A DNA stretch of 64,000 bases from positions 13,467 to 77,466 of the forward strand of contig DATJIG010000257.1 of the NCBI GenBank assembly GCA_035493495.1, written 5' to 3'. The notes beneath the pieces were generated by a model. That model was not told where the DNA came from and made no database searches. It was given only the letters and a program-made list of their open reading frames with translations. This DNA comes from DATJIG01 sp035493495 (GTDB lineage Bacteria; Pseudomonadota; Alphaproteobacteria; SMXQ01). Numbering within the stretch: the stretch's first letter is position 1; every line of letters starts with the position of its first letter. This document shows, piece after piece, positions 8,486 to 17,795 of this stretch. A program made the translations under genes and the position numbers.

Positions 8486-9859
8486 TCAGTTCGACGGCGG
8501 ATTGAAGCTGGTCGGCGCCGGGCTGATGATGCGGCTCGCGCGCAACCGCACTTCGATCACAGCGAGACCGCGCTCCGCGGCGCCATCGGAATTGAGGCGG
8601 AAGATACCGTCGACACCGGCGAACCCGTTGGGTTGAGTCAGCCGCTCGGCGGTGAACCGCGGGCGGGTGTCAGCGGTGCGGGCGATCACCGCGGCGAGCA
8701 GCGTCGCATCGAAGGCGAGCGAGGCAATGCGCGGCGGCGCCGCGCCGAACGTCTTGTGATATTCGCGCTCGAACTCGGCCCGCGCTTCGGGAGGCGGCGC
8801 CGGGTACCACCCGCCGTTGAGCGACGGCTCGGTTTCAGTCAGCGGATCGTTCCAGTCGAAAGTGCCGAGCAGACGCACGCGGCGCGTGTCGATGTCGTAG
8901 AACGACAGCAGCGGTGCGATCGCCCGCAGCCGCGCTCCACCTTCGGGAATCAGCAGCGCGTCGAAGTCGGGATCGCCCGCGGTTTCGACGCCGTCGAGGC
9001 GGCGCAGCGCCGCCCGCGACGCCTCGTCGCCCTTGGCGACGAGCTGCGCGCGCTGCGTGCGCAGCGCAGCGCGACGCTGGTCGTAATCGGCAAGCTGCCG
9101 CACGACGGCCGAGAGCGCCTGGGTTTCCATCGATGCGTAGCGTGAGAGACGGGTCACCTGCCCGCCGGACGCGGCGACCACCTTTTGCAGGGCGTCGGCG
9201 GCGCGCGAGCCAAAGGCATTGTCGGGCACCAGCGCCGCGAAGCGTCGGGCACCGTTCGCCTGTGCCAGCGACACCACACGCTGGATCTGATTCTCGGGCG
9301 TAAAGCCCATGACGTAGACGCCGTTTCCAGCGACCGCGACATCGTTGGAGAAGGCGACCACCGGCACGCCATGCTGCCGCGCGACCGGCGCGATCTCCGT
9401 CACGCTGGCGGCGAAGATCGGGCCGAGGATCAGCTCGGCTCCCTCGTTGATAGCATCCGCTGTCGCGCCAGCGGCGCCGCCGAGCCCCTCGGTGTCGCGG
9501 GGAAGGAGCTCGACCGTGTCGGAGTCGGCAGCGAAAAGCGCGAGCGACGCAGCGTTGAGCATCGCCCGACCGAGATTGGCGTTGGGCCCACTCAACGGCA
9601 GCAACAGCGCCACGCGCGCCTTGCCGGTGCCGATTGGCTCGCCCGGGATCGGCGTGATAGGCGCAGGTTCCGAGGTGATCGGTGGCGGCGCCGCCTCGGG
9701 CGCGGTTGCTTGCGGCGCCGGGCGCGCCTCCGGTACCCTCGCGACCGGGCGCTGCGTCGGCGTGCAGCCTGACATGACGGCGGCGAGCGCGACCACGCCG
9801 ACGGTGGTCGCGAAACGCCGGACCAGCGAGCGCGAACAGAAGAAGAAGGACATGGTCAT
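8486..9859 (-). CDS. LppC/LpoA-type penicillin-binding protein activator (lipoprotein)
   Basis: The protein (457 aa) has a hydrophobic signal and a lipobox-like MSGC with Cys32, then a Pro/Ala-rich linker and a periplasmic-binding-protein type I fold (VALLLPLSGPNANLGRAM, AELILGPIFAASVTEIAP, VPVVAFSND). This matches the LppC family; in E. coli LpoA activates PBP1A from the outer membrane. The start ATG 9859 (or 9853) is chosen because it places the signal peptide at the N-terminus. It is divergent from rsmI, the same LpoA-RsmI-YraN-DolP neighbourhood as in enterobacteria. The TPR domain of E. coli LpoA is absent. Confidence 0.85.
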   Translation of the reverse strand: MTMSFFFCSRSLVRRFATTVGVVALAAVMSGCTPTQRPVARVPEARPAPQATAPEAAPPPITSEPAPITPIPGEPIGTGKARVALLLPLSGPNANLGRAMLNAASLALFAADSDTVELLPRDTEGLGGAAGATADAINEGAELILGPIFAASVTEIAPVARQHGVPVVAFSNDVAVAGNGVYVMGFTPENQIQRVVSLAQANGARRFAALVPDNAFGSRAADALQKVVAASGGQVTRLSRYASMETQALSAVVRQLADYDQRRAALRTQRAQLVAKGDEASRAALRRLDGVETAGDPDFDALLIPEGGARLRAIAPLLSFYDIDTRRVRLLGTFDWNDPLTETEPSLNGGWYPAPPPEARAEFEREYHKTFGAAPPRIASLAFDATLLAAVIARTADTRPRFTAERLTQPNGFAGVDGIFRLNSDGAAERGLAVIEVRLRASRIISPAPTSFNPPSN

Positions 9860-9967
9860 GCTGTCGGAGAACGCGGTTGGACGGCGCGAGATCGGCTTGT
9901 CGACCGGAGCCGACAGGCTATCTGCGCCTTCCGGCGATGTAAACGTCGCTGTCCGCGGACGTCGCCG

Positions 9968-10834
9968 GTGAGCCGCGACCCTGATGAGCGCCTCGCTCCG
10001 GGCCTGCACCTCGTTGCGACGCCGATCGGCAATCTCGGTGACATCTCGGCACGCGCGATCGCCGTCCTCAAGGGGGCCGACGCCATCGCCTGCGAAGACA
10101 CCCGTGTGACAGGCAAGCTCACCCACGCCTTCGGCATCGCCACTCCGCTTCTCTCATACCACGAGCACAACGCCGGCCGGATGCGGCCCAAGCTGCTCGC
10201 CCGCCTGCGCGGCGGCGAGCGCATCGCCCTCGTATCCGACGCGGGCACGCCGCTCGTATCGGACCCTGGTTACAAGCTCGTGCGCGAAGCCGCCGCAAGT
10301 GGCATCGTCGTGTTCCCGGTGCCCGGGCCGTCGGCGGCTCTCGCGGCTCTGATCGTTTCGGGCCTTCCCACCGATCGCTTCTTCTTCCAGGGATTCCTGC
10401 CGGCGAAAGCCGGCGCTCGCCGCACCGTGCTCGCGGAGATCGGAGCCGTTCCGTCGACCCTCGTCATCTTCGAGGCGGCGCGGCGGCTCGGGGTTACGCT
10501 CGGCGAAATCGCCGACGTTCTCGGTGATCGCGAGGCGGCAGTCGGTCGCGAGCTCACCAAGTTGCACGAGGAGGTGCGGCGTGGCCCGCTGACGCAGCTC
10601 GCCGCCCACTACGAGGAATCACCCGGCAAAGGCGAGGCCGTGATCGTGATCGCGCCGCCCAGCGCCGAGACATCCGATGCAGCCACCACGGTGGTCGATA
10701 TCGAAAACCGCCTGCGCGAGCTTCTGGTGAGTCACGGCGTCAAGGAAGCAGCGGCGGTGGTCGCGGCGGAGTTCGGCATCGGCCGACGCGACGCCTATGC
10801 CCGCGCACTCGCGTTGCGCGGCGGCGAGCGATGA
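9968..10834 (+). CDS. rsmI: 16S rRNA (cytidine-2'-O)-methyltransferase RsmI
   Basis: RsmI methylates the ribose of C1402 of 16S rRNA. The 288-aa product has the tetrapyrrole-methylase fold with ATPIGNLGDIS, SDAGTPLVSDPG and PGPSAAL motifs. The C-terminal helical part ends with an AEFGIGRRDAYARALAL segment. The start is GTG at 9968. Its stop overlaps the yraN start (ATGA). Confidence 0.96.
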   Translation: MSRDPDERLAPGLHLVATPIGNLGDISARAIAVLKGADAIACEDTRVTGKLTHAFGIATPLLSYHEHNAGRMRPKLLARLRGGERIALVSDAGTPLVSDPGYKLVREAAASGIVVFPVPGPSAALAALIVSGLPTDRFFFQGFLPAKAGARRTVLAEIGAVPSTLVIFEAARRLGVTLGEIADVLGDREAAVGRELTKLHEEVRRGPLTQLAAHYEESPGKGEAVIVIAPPSAETSDAATTVVDIENRLRELLVSHGVKEAAAVVAAEFGIGRRDAYARALALRGGER

Positions 10835-11205
10835 TCGCGCGCCGCCGGATCGACGTACGGCGCGCCGACGAACAAGCGGGCCGCACCGCCGAAGCTGTCG
10901 CCGCGCTTCTACTCAGACTCAAGGGCTATCGAATCCTCGAGCGGCGCTTCCGCGGAGTGAGGGGCGAAGTCGACCTGATCGCCCGTCGCGGCGGGCTTCT
11001 GGTGTTCGTCGAGGTCAAGCGCCGCGGGACGCTCGATGAGGCGGCCCTATCGGTCACCGTCCGTCAACGCGAGCGGATCGGCGCTGCCGCTGAGGAATAT
11101 CTTGCCCGCCATACGACTCTCGGTACCTTGGGCGTGCGCTTCGATGCCGTGCTGGTCGCGACGGGACGTTTGCCGCGCCACGTGCCGGATGCGTGGCGCC
11201 CTTAA
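10831..11205 (+). CDS. yraN: YraN family (UPF0102) endonuclease-like protein
   Basis: This small protein (124 aa) has the Holliday-junction-resolvase-like core of UPF0102: RRFRGVRGEVDLIARR followed by FVEVKRR, which supplies the E-D-ExK catalytic pattern of restriction-type nucleases. The cellular role of YraN is not established. It is translationally coupled to rsmI by an ATGA overlap, as in most proteobacteria. Confidence 0.92.
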   Translation: MIARRRIDVRRADEQAGRTAEAVAALLLRLKGYRILERRFRGVRGEVDLIARRGGLLVFVEVKRRGTLDEAALSVTVRQRERIGAAAEEYLARHTTLGTLGVRFDAVLVATGRLPRHVPDAWRP

Positions 11206-11275
11206 AGCGAACCAAAGCTTGCCAGCACGTCGTTGCCGGAGCACCCTCGGGGAACGTTACGCTTCGGACCCGCTC

Positions 11276-11899
11276 ATGCCGTATGCCTTGCATCACCGGC
11301 TTCGCACACGCGCCTTGATCGCGTCGTTCGCGGCTTCTCTGATCCTGCTCTCCGCCTGCAGCACCACCGACCTCGCACTCAGCGCCGGAGCATCCGCCGG
11401 AGTCGCGGCGTCGGAGGAACGCGGCTTCAACGGCGCCGTCTCCGACTCCGAACTCAGCGCCCGCATCAATTACGCCTGGCTCAACCGGAACGTCGACATG
11501 TTCCATTCGTTGAACCTGTTCATCTACGAGGGACGGGTTTTGATCACCGGTGTGCTTCCAGGAATCGAACAAATGGACGAGGCGGTGACGCTTGCCTGGA
11601 AAGAGAACGGTGTGCGTGAGGTGATCAACGAGATCATTGTCGATCCCTCCGGCAGCACCGGAACGTATGCGAGCGATTCGTACATCACAGCGCAGCTCAA
11701 GACGAAGCTGCTGCTCGACCGCGACGTCAGCGCCGTCAACTACTCGGTCGATTCGGTGCGCGGCACCGTTTACGTCATCGGGATTGCTCAATCCCAAAAC
11801 GAGCTCGACCGTGTCATCGGTTACGCGCGGAACATCCGGTACGTGAAGAAGGTCGTCAATTACGCCATTCTCAGAGACGATCCCCGGCGGAAGTCATGA
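11276..11899 (+). CDS. Dual BON-domain outer-membrane lipoprotein (DolP-like)
   Basis: The 207-aa protein has a signal peptide ending in LLSAC (Cys28 lipidation site) and then two BON domains (roughly residues 50-120 and 125-195), each with the beta-strand GRVLITG or GTVYVIG motif. Two-BON lipoproteins such as E. coli DolP maintain outer-membrane integrity and sit next to yraN there as well. The start at ATG 11276 is selected for the signal peptide. Its stop overlaps the next start (ATGA). Confidence 0.88.
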   Translation: MPYALHHRLRTRALIASFAASLILLSACSTTDLALSAGASAGVAASEERGFNGAVSDSELSARINYAWLNRNVDMFHSLNLFIYEGRVLITGVLPGIEQMDEAVTLAWKENGVREVINEIIVDPSGSTGTYASDSYITAQLKTKLLLDRDVSAVNYSVDSVRGTVYVIGIAQSQNELDRVIGYARNIRYVKKVVNYAILRDDPRRKS

Positions 11900-12762
11900 G
11901 CGAGGGCACCGATATCGCCGGCGGCAGCGATCCCAAGCTCGACCCCGAGAAACTCGAGCGGTCGCTCGACGCTTTGCTCGGCGCCTCGGGCGACGAACTC
12001 GACCTCGCCGAGGCCGCGCTGCTGTTCGGGGCGCTCGACAGGCCGCGAGTCGGACTCGGCCGTTATCGCGATCAGCTGAGCGACATGACGGCGGCCGGCA
12101 GCGCCCTTGAGGACTGCCCCGACGCCGAGGAGGCTGCGAAGACCCTGGTCGAACTGGTGGCGAAAGGATTCGGATTCCGCGGCGACGATCTCACCTACGA
12201 CGACCTCCAGAACGCCAATCTCATCCGCGTCCTCGACCGCCACAAGGGACTGCCGGTCGCCCTCGGCATCCTCTACATCCACATCGGCCGCGCCCACGGT
12301 TGGCAGACGATGGGTCTCAACTTCCCGGCCCATTTTCTGGTCTCGGTCGAGGGCAAGAGGAGCCGGGCGCTGCTCGACCCGTTCGCCGGCCGCGTGCTCG
12401 AAGGCGCGAACGAAGTCCGCGCGTTTCTCAAGGCTGTCGCCGGCAAGGACGCGGAGCTCTCGCCCGACCAGCTCGCGCCGATGAACGACCGCGCGGTGCT
12501 GCTGCGGCTGCAGAATAACATCCGCGCCCGCCTCGCGGCGCAGAACAAGTTCCCCGATGCGGCGCGCGTGGCAACCCGGATGCTGAGGCTTGCGCCGAAC
12601 AACTGGCAGCTCGCCCGCGAAGCGGCGCTGCTGCATGCACGCGCCGGGAGCTACCGCGCCGCCCAAGCCTTGCTGAACGCCTTCGTCGTCCGCGCCGTCG
12701 ATGCCGCCGACCGCGAGGCGGCGGAGAAGCTCGCCTCGAAGCTCGCCCAAGCGCTTCACTGA
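11896..12762 (+). CDS. SirB1 family transglutaminase-like/TPR protein
   Basis: This 288-aa protein matches the SirB1/UPF0162 family: a transglutaminase-like region (KGFGFRGDDLTYDDLQNANL, HKGLPVALGILY, GLNFPAHFLV) followed by a helical TPR-like tail (NNIRARLAAQNKFPDAARVATRM). The transglutaminase catalytic Cys is not apparent, as in most of the family, and the biochemical role is unknown. It overlaps the BON gene and precedes gshB by 84 bp. Confidence 0.85.
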   Translation: MSEGTDIAGGSDPKLDPEKLERSLDALLGASGDELDLAEAALLFGALDRPRVGLGRYRDQLSDMTAAGSALEDCPDAEEAAKTLVELVAKGFGFRGDDLTYDDLQNANLIRVLDRHKGLPVALGILYIHIGRAHGWQTMGLNFPAHFLVSVEGKRSRALLDPFAGRVLEGANEVRAFLKAVAGKDAELSPDQLAPMNDRAVLLRLQNNIRARLAAQNKFPDAARVATRMLRLAPNNWQLAREAALLHARAGSYRAAQALLNAFVVRAVDAADREAAEKLASKLAQALH

Positions 12763-12846
12763 TCCCCAACGCCTAGTCCACGGACGTGCGCCATTTCGCG
12801 CCGCCGAGGTTCGTGCTAACCGTTGGTGCATGTAGGGGAAGACACC

Positions 12847-13797
12847 ATGACTCTCAAGGTCGCACTCCAGATGGATCCGCTGGAGCGCATCAACATCGAC
12901 GCCGACTCGACCTTCGTCCTCGCGCTCGAGGCGCAGGCGCGCGGCTATGCGCTATGGCATTATCTGCCGCAGGCACTGGCACTCGAAGCCGGGCGGCTCG
13001 CCGCCCGCGCCCATCCCCTCAAGGTGCAGCGCAAGCTCGGCGACCACTTCGCTCTGGGCGAGCCCGTCATGCTCGACCTGTCGAATGTCGACGTCGTGCT
13101 GATGCGCCAGGACCCGCCGTTCGACATGGCGTACATCACCGCGACGCATCTTCTCGAGCACATTCACCCGCGCACGCTGGTCGTCAACGACCCCGTTCAC
13201 GTGCGCAATGCACCCGAGAAGCTGTTCGTCACCCACTTCGCCGATCTCATGCCGCCGACGCTGATCAGCGGCGACCGCGAACAGATCCTCGACTTCCGCG
13301 CGCGCCATCGCGATATCATCGTCAAGCCGCTGTTCGGCAACGGTGGCGCCGGCGTCTTTCACATCAAGCCGGACGACGAGAACCTCAACGCGCTGCTCGA
13401 GTTGTTTACGCAGCTCTACCGCGAGCCGGTCATCGTCCAGAAGTACCTTCCCGAGGTGCGCAAGGGCGACAAGCGCATCATCCTGATCAACGGCGAGGCC
13501 GCGGGTGCCGTGACGCGGGTGCCGGCGAAGGGCGAGGCACGCGCCAACCTGCACGTCGGCGGCAAGGCGGTGCGAAGCGAGCTCACCAAGCGCGAGCGCG
13601 AGATCTGCGCCACCATCGGCCCCAGCCTGCGCGAAATGGGTCTCGTGTTCGTCGGCATCGACGTGATCGGGGACTACCTTACCGAGATCAACGTCACCTC
13701 GCCCACCGGCCTCCAGGAGATCGACCGCTTCGACGGCGTGAAGCTCGAGGCCAAGATCTGGGACACCATCGAGGCGCGGCTCAAAGTCGCACGGTGA
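12847..13797 (+). CDS. gshB: Glutathione synthase
   Basis: GshB (316 aa) ligates glycine to gamma-Glu-Cys with ATP. The N-terminal pre-ATP-grasp domain begins LKVALQMDPLERI and contains LMRQDPPFDMAYI. The ATP-grasp domain has VKPLFGNGGAGVF, KRIILINGE, RVPAKGEARANLHVGG and the metal-binding INVTSPTG near the end. AGGGGA lies upstream of the chosen ATG; the frame extends 8 codons further but that part is not conserved. It converges with a solute receptor gene 10 bp away. Confidence 0.97.
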   Translation: MTLKVALQMDPLERINIDADSTFVLALEAQARGYALWHYLPQALALEAGRLAARAHPLKVQRKLGDHFALGEPVMLDLSNVDVVLMRQDPPFDMAYITATHLLEHIHPRTLVVNDPVHVRNAPEKLFVTHFADLMPPTLISGDREQILDFRARHRDIIVKPLFGNGGAGVFHIKPDDENLNALLELFTQLYREPVIVQKYLPEVRKGDKRIILINGEAAGAVTRVPAKGEARANLHVGGKAVRSELTKREREICATIGPSLREMGLVFVGIDVIGDYLTEINVTSPTGLQEIDRFDGVKLEAKIWDTIEARLKVAR

Positions 13798-13807
13798 TCC
13801 AAGTCTG

Positions 13808-14866
13808 CTACTCCGCCGTGCGAATCCCCTGCTTGCGCTGCAGGCCCTGCATATAGGCGATTGCGGCGTCGCTGGTTCCAGCGAGCTGGGCCACCAGCGC
13901 CTCGGTGTCCGCGGCACTCATCTCGATGATGTCGGCGTTGATCCGCTTCAGCTTCTCGATGAAATCCGGATTACGCATCGCGTTGCGGAATGCCGCGCGG
14001 TAGGCCTCGACGACCGGCTCCGGCGTCTTCGGCGGCAGCGCCAGCCACTGGCCGACCTGGGTCGTGTTCGCCCAGTAGGTGAAGACCTCGCGCGCCACCG
14101 GATCGACGAGCTTTCCGGCCAACAGATCGCCGAGCAACGGCGCGCCTCCGTAGGCCGGCTGCGGCACCTGGTTGCCGTCGATCAACGCGCCCGATTGCGT
14201 GACCGTCGTGACCTCCCCTCCCTTCATTAGGCTCTCGATCTCGTCGACGGTGGCGAGCGAGGTCATGTCGATTTCCTTGCGTTGCAGCGCGAGGAGAAGG
14301 TCGTTGTTGCCCGGATACCCCGTGACCCAGCGCACGTTCCAGCCGAGATACTCGGTGCCCCACAGGGTCATCTGCATGCCGGAACGGATCGCCGACAAGG
14401 CACCCATGGCGACGGGCGATGCCTGCTTGTCGAGGAGGCGTGGCAGGGCTTCCTTGCGGATCACGACGACGGTTCCGGTGCGACCAAGCCCGCCGATGTA
14501 TTTGAGCTTGGTGAGGTCGTAGAGCGCGTTCATCGTCCGGTAGTTGAGCGGGTCGGATTGCGTCCCAGCCCCGGTTGCGATCGTCAGCCCATCGGGTTTC
14601 GCCTGGTTGTAGAACGAGTTCAGCGCCACGACGCCGCCGGCGCCCGGCTGATTGCGCACCACCACGGCGGGACGGCCCGGGAGCGACTCGGCGATATATG
14701 CCCCGGACAGGCGCCCGAATGTGTCGGTGGACCCTCCGGCCGCGGCGCCGATCACGACGGTGATGGTCTTGTCTTTAAAGGATGGAGCATCCGCGGCGTG
14801 TGCCGCCGCGAGAGTTGCCACGGCAAACGCACCGAACGCGGCAATCGCCGCCCTGCACCGAACCAT
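13808..14866 (-). CDS. Tripartite tricarboxylate transporter (Bug-type) periplasmic receptor
   Basis: The 352-aa product has a Sec signal peptide (cleavage near AHAAD) and the TctC/Bug fold: ITVVIGAAAGGSTDTFGRL near the N-terminus, VRNQPGAGGVVALN, and a C-terminal helix bundle. Bug proteins bind carboxylates or other small metabolites for TctAB permeases. No tctA or tctB lies nearby, so this is an orphan receptor. AGGGGAGG precedes the ATG. A second, distinct receptor lies upstream, separated by a terminator. Confidence 0.88.
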   Translation of the reverse strand: MVRCRAAIAAFGAFAVATLAAAHAADAPSFKDKTITVVIGAAAGGSTDTFGRLSGAYIAESLPGRPAVVVRNQPGAGGVVALNSFYNQAKPDGLTIATGAGTQSDPLNYRTMNALYDLTKLKYIGGLGRTGTVVVIRKEALPRLLDKQASPVAMGALSAIRSGMQMTLWGTEYLGWNVRWVTGYPGNNDLLLALQRKEIDMTSLATVDEIESLMKGGEVTTVTQSGALIDGNQVPQPAYGGAPLLGDLLAGKLVDPVAREVFTYWANTTQVGQWLALPPKTPEPVVEAYRAAFRNAMRNPDFIEKLKRINADIIEMSAADTEALVAQLAGTSDAAIAYMQGLQRKQGIRTAE

Positions 14867-14946
14867 GTTCCACCTCCCCTAGTCTCTTTTGAGCGAGGCT
14901 AGCGCGGCGCCGAGGCGGTGGACAACGCCAACGCAAAGGGGGCCAA

Positions 14947-14975
14947 CGAAAAAGGGAGGCCGTTGGCCTCCCTTT
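14947..14975 (-). terminator. Rho-independent terminator of the upstream Bug receptor gene
   Basis: Arms 14951-14961 and 14965-14975 form a perfect 11-bp G+C-rich stem with a 3-nt loop. On the minus strand the stem is followed by a run of T residues, so it terminates the gene at 15009-16016 and separates it from the next receptor gene. Confidence 0.85.
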
Positions 14976-15008
14976 CGTCGCATTGCGATGACGTTGCTGG
15001 TTTCGGAC

Positions 15009-16016
15009 TCAGCGGCCCATCAGCTTCTTGGTGCGGTCGACCACCGGCTGCGGCGTCGCGTACGCGTCTTCGATAACCTTAGCGATCTGTTCGCCGGTGA
15101 TTGGGCTGACGTTGAGCTTCGCCTTCTTCGCCGCCTCGATGAACGCCGGATCCTTCACCGTCTCATCGAACGCCTTCCGCAGGATGGCGATGCGATCCGC
15201 CGGAACGCCGCCCGGCGCCACGAACGGACGGCCGACCGCGGCACGGTCCAGGAACAGACGCAGCGCCTGGCGGTCATCCTCGTTGGTGGCGAGAGCGAAG
15301 GGCGTCGGCACGTCCTTTAGACGCGGATCGGGAGTCTCGGCGCCCTGGAACAGGATGTTGAGATTGCCCTCGCGGTAGTACGCCTGGCGGGTGACCGACT
15401 GATACGAGTTGCAGAGCCCCTGTACCTCGCCGCGCTCGGTGGCGAGGACGATCGGGCTCGAGCCCGGGAAGCCCTTTACAATCTTGAACTTGAGGCCGAG
15501 CAGGCCCTGCAGGAACTGCGGATAGGTCAGCGTGTCGGCACCGGTGCCCGTCGCGCCGACGATCAGCTCCCTGGTCTTCAGGTCCTCGAGCGTCTGCACC
15601 GGAGCGTCCTTGCGCGCGGTGCAGACGATGACGTCGAGCTCGGGGCTGCCCAGCCAGTTGAGCTTGCGCGGATCGAACTGCGCGCCAGCGCCGCCGAGCA
15701 GCGGTTCGAACGGCAAGCCGCGATTGACGTTGCCGAACACGGTGCCGTCCTTCGCCGCCGTGTTGGCGAGACGATTAATGGCAACGAGACCGCCGGCGCC
15801 CTCGACGTTCTGCGCGACGATCGTCGGCTCGCCCGCGATGTGATCCTTGATGTGCTGACCGACCAGGCGACCCCAGGTGTCGTAGTCGCCACCGGCGGCT
15901 TCGCCGATCCAGAGATAAACGGTCTTGCCCTTGTAAAAATCGGCGCCGGATTGAGCAAACGCCGGAGCGGCGGCGCAAATAGCCGCGGCAGCCGCGGCGA
16001 GAACGCGTAGACGCAT
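15009..16016 (-). CDS. Second orphan Bug/TctC-type periplasmic receptor
   Basis: The 335-aa protein begins with a signal peptide rich in Ala (cleavage after APAFA) and continues with the TctC fold (KTVYLWIGEAAGGDYDTWGRL, NVEGAGGLVAINRLA, ELIVGATGTGADTL). The ATG at 16016 is preferred over an upstream in-frame ATG because it gives a proper signal peptide and has GAAGGA upstream. It is only moderately similar to the neighbouring receptor, so the pair is not a recent duplication. Substrate is unknown. Confidence 0.88.
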   Translation of the reverse strand: MRLRVLAAAAAAICAAAPAFAQSGADFYKGKTVYLWIGEAAGGDYDTWGRLVGQHIKDHIAGEPTIVAQNVEGAGGLVAINRLANTAAKDGTVFGNVNRGLPFEPLLGGAGAQFDPRKLNWLGSPELDVIVCTARKDAPVQTLEDLKTRELIVGATGTGADTLTYPQFLQGLLGLKFKIVKGFPGSSPIVLATERGEVQGLCNSYQSVTRQAYYREGNLNILFQGAETPDPRLKDVPTPFALATNEDDRQALRLFLDRAAVGRPFVAPGGVPADRIAILRKAFDETVKDPAFIEAAKKAKLNVSPITGEQIAKVIEDAYATPQPVVDRTKKLMGR

Positions 16017-16279
16017 GTTGGAATCCTTCGAGACGAAAAAGAGGAGACGGGGCAACGCCCGGTGTGGGAATAGAACGCACCGTATACGGGCAAACATTCA
16101 GCGCGTCGAGCGTTGCGTTTCGTAAATTCCGGCGTGCACCGTCCAGGACGAATCCGAGGGTGCGTTACCCCATAGTAAGTATCTGGGATCATTGGCCAAA
16201 TAATGCAGCAGATGGAATGCCTTGCGGCGCTTCGTAACGGTAATGAAACCTTAATAGCGGAGGGGCTACAGGTTTTCGG

Positions 16280-17701
16280 ATGAGTATCGATATCCGCACC
16301 TTGTTGGTGGTCCATTCGCTGGTGTCGCTCGCTCTCGCCGGGCTGATGCTCGTGTTCTGGCGGGTGCACCGCGGCACGCCGGGGCTCGGCCTCTGGACGG
16401 TCGGAACTGCGCTTCTCGGCATCGGCGTTCTCGCTGGCGGCCTGCGTGGCTTCGTACCGAACTTCGTATCGATACTCGGCGCCAACGCTACGGGCTTTCT
16501 GGCGCTCGCCGCCTATTGGAACGGGATCCGTCTGTTCGACGGGCGAATGGCGGTGTGGCGCCAGCCGCTCGCGGCGACGCTCACGACCGTCGCGTTCCTG
16601 GCGTACGAAACATACGTCGTCGACGATATTGGCATCCGCGTCGTCGTCCTTTCCGCCGTTTTCGGCGCGGGCTGCCTCATGTGCGCCTATGAGCTGCTGC
16701 GTGGCCCAGCGCGCACCGTGCGGGCGCCAGCGTTGATCGCCGCCGGACTCTTCGTAATGGTGGCCCTCGCGATGATCGCGCGTGGCGTATGGGCCGCCAT
16801 GTCACCTCCGCCTGAAGACCTGTTCGCGGCGTCGCCGATGCAGAGTCTCTATTTTTTGGTCAGCCTGGTCGGCAAGATCCTGTTTGTCGTCGCCGTGCTG
16901 ATGATGTCGGTGGAGAGGCTGCAGCAGCAGGTCGAGGCCCGCAGCATCGCCCTCGACGCCGCGCGCGCCAAGGCCGAGGAGGCGAGCCGCGCCAAGTCGG
17001 AGTTCCTGGCCACCATGAGCCATGAGCTGCGCACGCCTCTCAACGCCATCATCGGGTTCTCGGACGTTCAGCGCCACGAGATGTTCGGACCCCTCGGGCA
17101 TGCGCGCTATCGCGAGTACGCGAGCGACATTCACGCCTCGGGGACGCACCTTCTCGAGCTCATCACCTCGATCCTCGACATTTCGAAGGCCGAGGCCGGC
17201 AAGCTCGAGGTGGCGCCGTTGCTCCTCAACCCGCGGCCGATCATCGAAACGGCAGTGCCGCTCGTCCGCGGTGCCGCCGAGAAAAAGGGCATCCGGCTGT
17301 CGGTGGACCTTCCCGATCCGCCTCCGACGTGCTGCGCCGACCCGCAGGCGCTCAAGCAGATCCTGCTCAACCTGATGTCGAATGCGGTGAAGTTCACGCC
17401 ATCGGGCGGCGCTGTGTCGGTGCAGCTGCGCGGCCTCCTTAACGGCGCCGTCGAGTTCGTCGTACGCGACAGCGGCGTCGGCATCTCCGCCGCCGATCTG
17501 CCGCGGCTGATGCGGCCGTTCGAGCAGGTGGCCCAAGGCTACGCGCAGCGCAGCGGCGGCACCGGGCTCGGTCTTCCGCTGGTTGATGCCCTCGTCCGGC
17601 TGCACAAGGGCACGCTCACGGTAGACAGCACGGTCGGCGTGGGCACGACGATCACCGTGCGCCTGCCAGGACCGGTCCCCATCGCCCTCGCGGCGGAGTA
17701 G
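16280..17701 (+). CDS. Membrane-bound sensor histidine kinase (orphan)
   Basis: The 473-aa protein has six or seven hydrophobic helices in the first 210 residues with almost no periplasmic loops, a short coiled linker, a HisKA domain with phosphorylatable H248 in ATMSHELRTPLNAI, and a HATPase domain with NLMSNAVKFT (N box), DSGVGIS (G1) and GGTGLGL (G2). It autophosphorylates in response to an unknown, perhaps membrane-embedded, signal. No receiver domain is fused and no response-regulator gene is adjacent. It resembles PleC/DivJ-type kinases only in the catalytic core. Confidence 0.9.
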   Translation: MSIDIRTLLVVHSLVSLALAGLMLVFWRVHRGTPGLGLWTVGTALLGIGVLAGGLRGFVPNFVSILGANATGFLALAAYWNGIRLFDGRMAVWRQPLAATLTTVAFLAYETYVVDDIGIRVVVLSAVFGAGCLMCAYELLRGPARTVRAPALIAAGLFVMVALAMIARGVWAAMSPPPEDLFAASPMQSLYFLVSLVGKILFVVAVLMMSVERLQQQVEARSIALDAARAKAEEASRAKSEFLATMSHELRTPLNAIIGFSDVQRHEMFGPLGHARYREYASDIHASGTHLLELITSILDISKAEAGKLEVAPLLLNPRPIIETAVPLVRGAAEKKGIRLSVDLPDPPPTCCADPQALKQILLNLMSNAVKFTPSGGAVSVQLRGLLNGAVEFVVRDSGVGISAADLPRLMRPFEQVAQGYAQRSGGTGLGLPLVDALVRLHKGTLTVDSTVGVGTTITVRLPGPVPIALAAE

Positions 17702-17795
17702 ACGGCCCCAGACGGGGACCGTGGAAACACCTAAGTCGTACTTCGTCTCCAACCAGCCCTGCCCTATAGTTCTCCGGCATTACCGGGGGCTTCGC

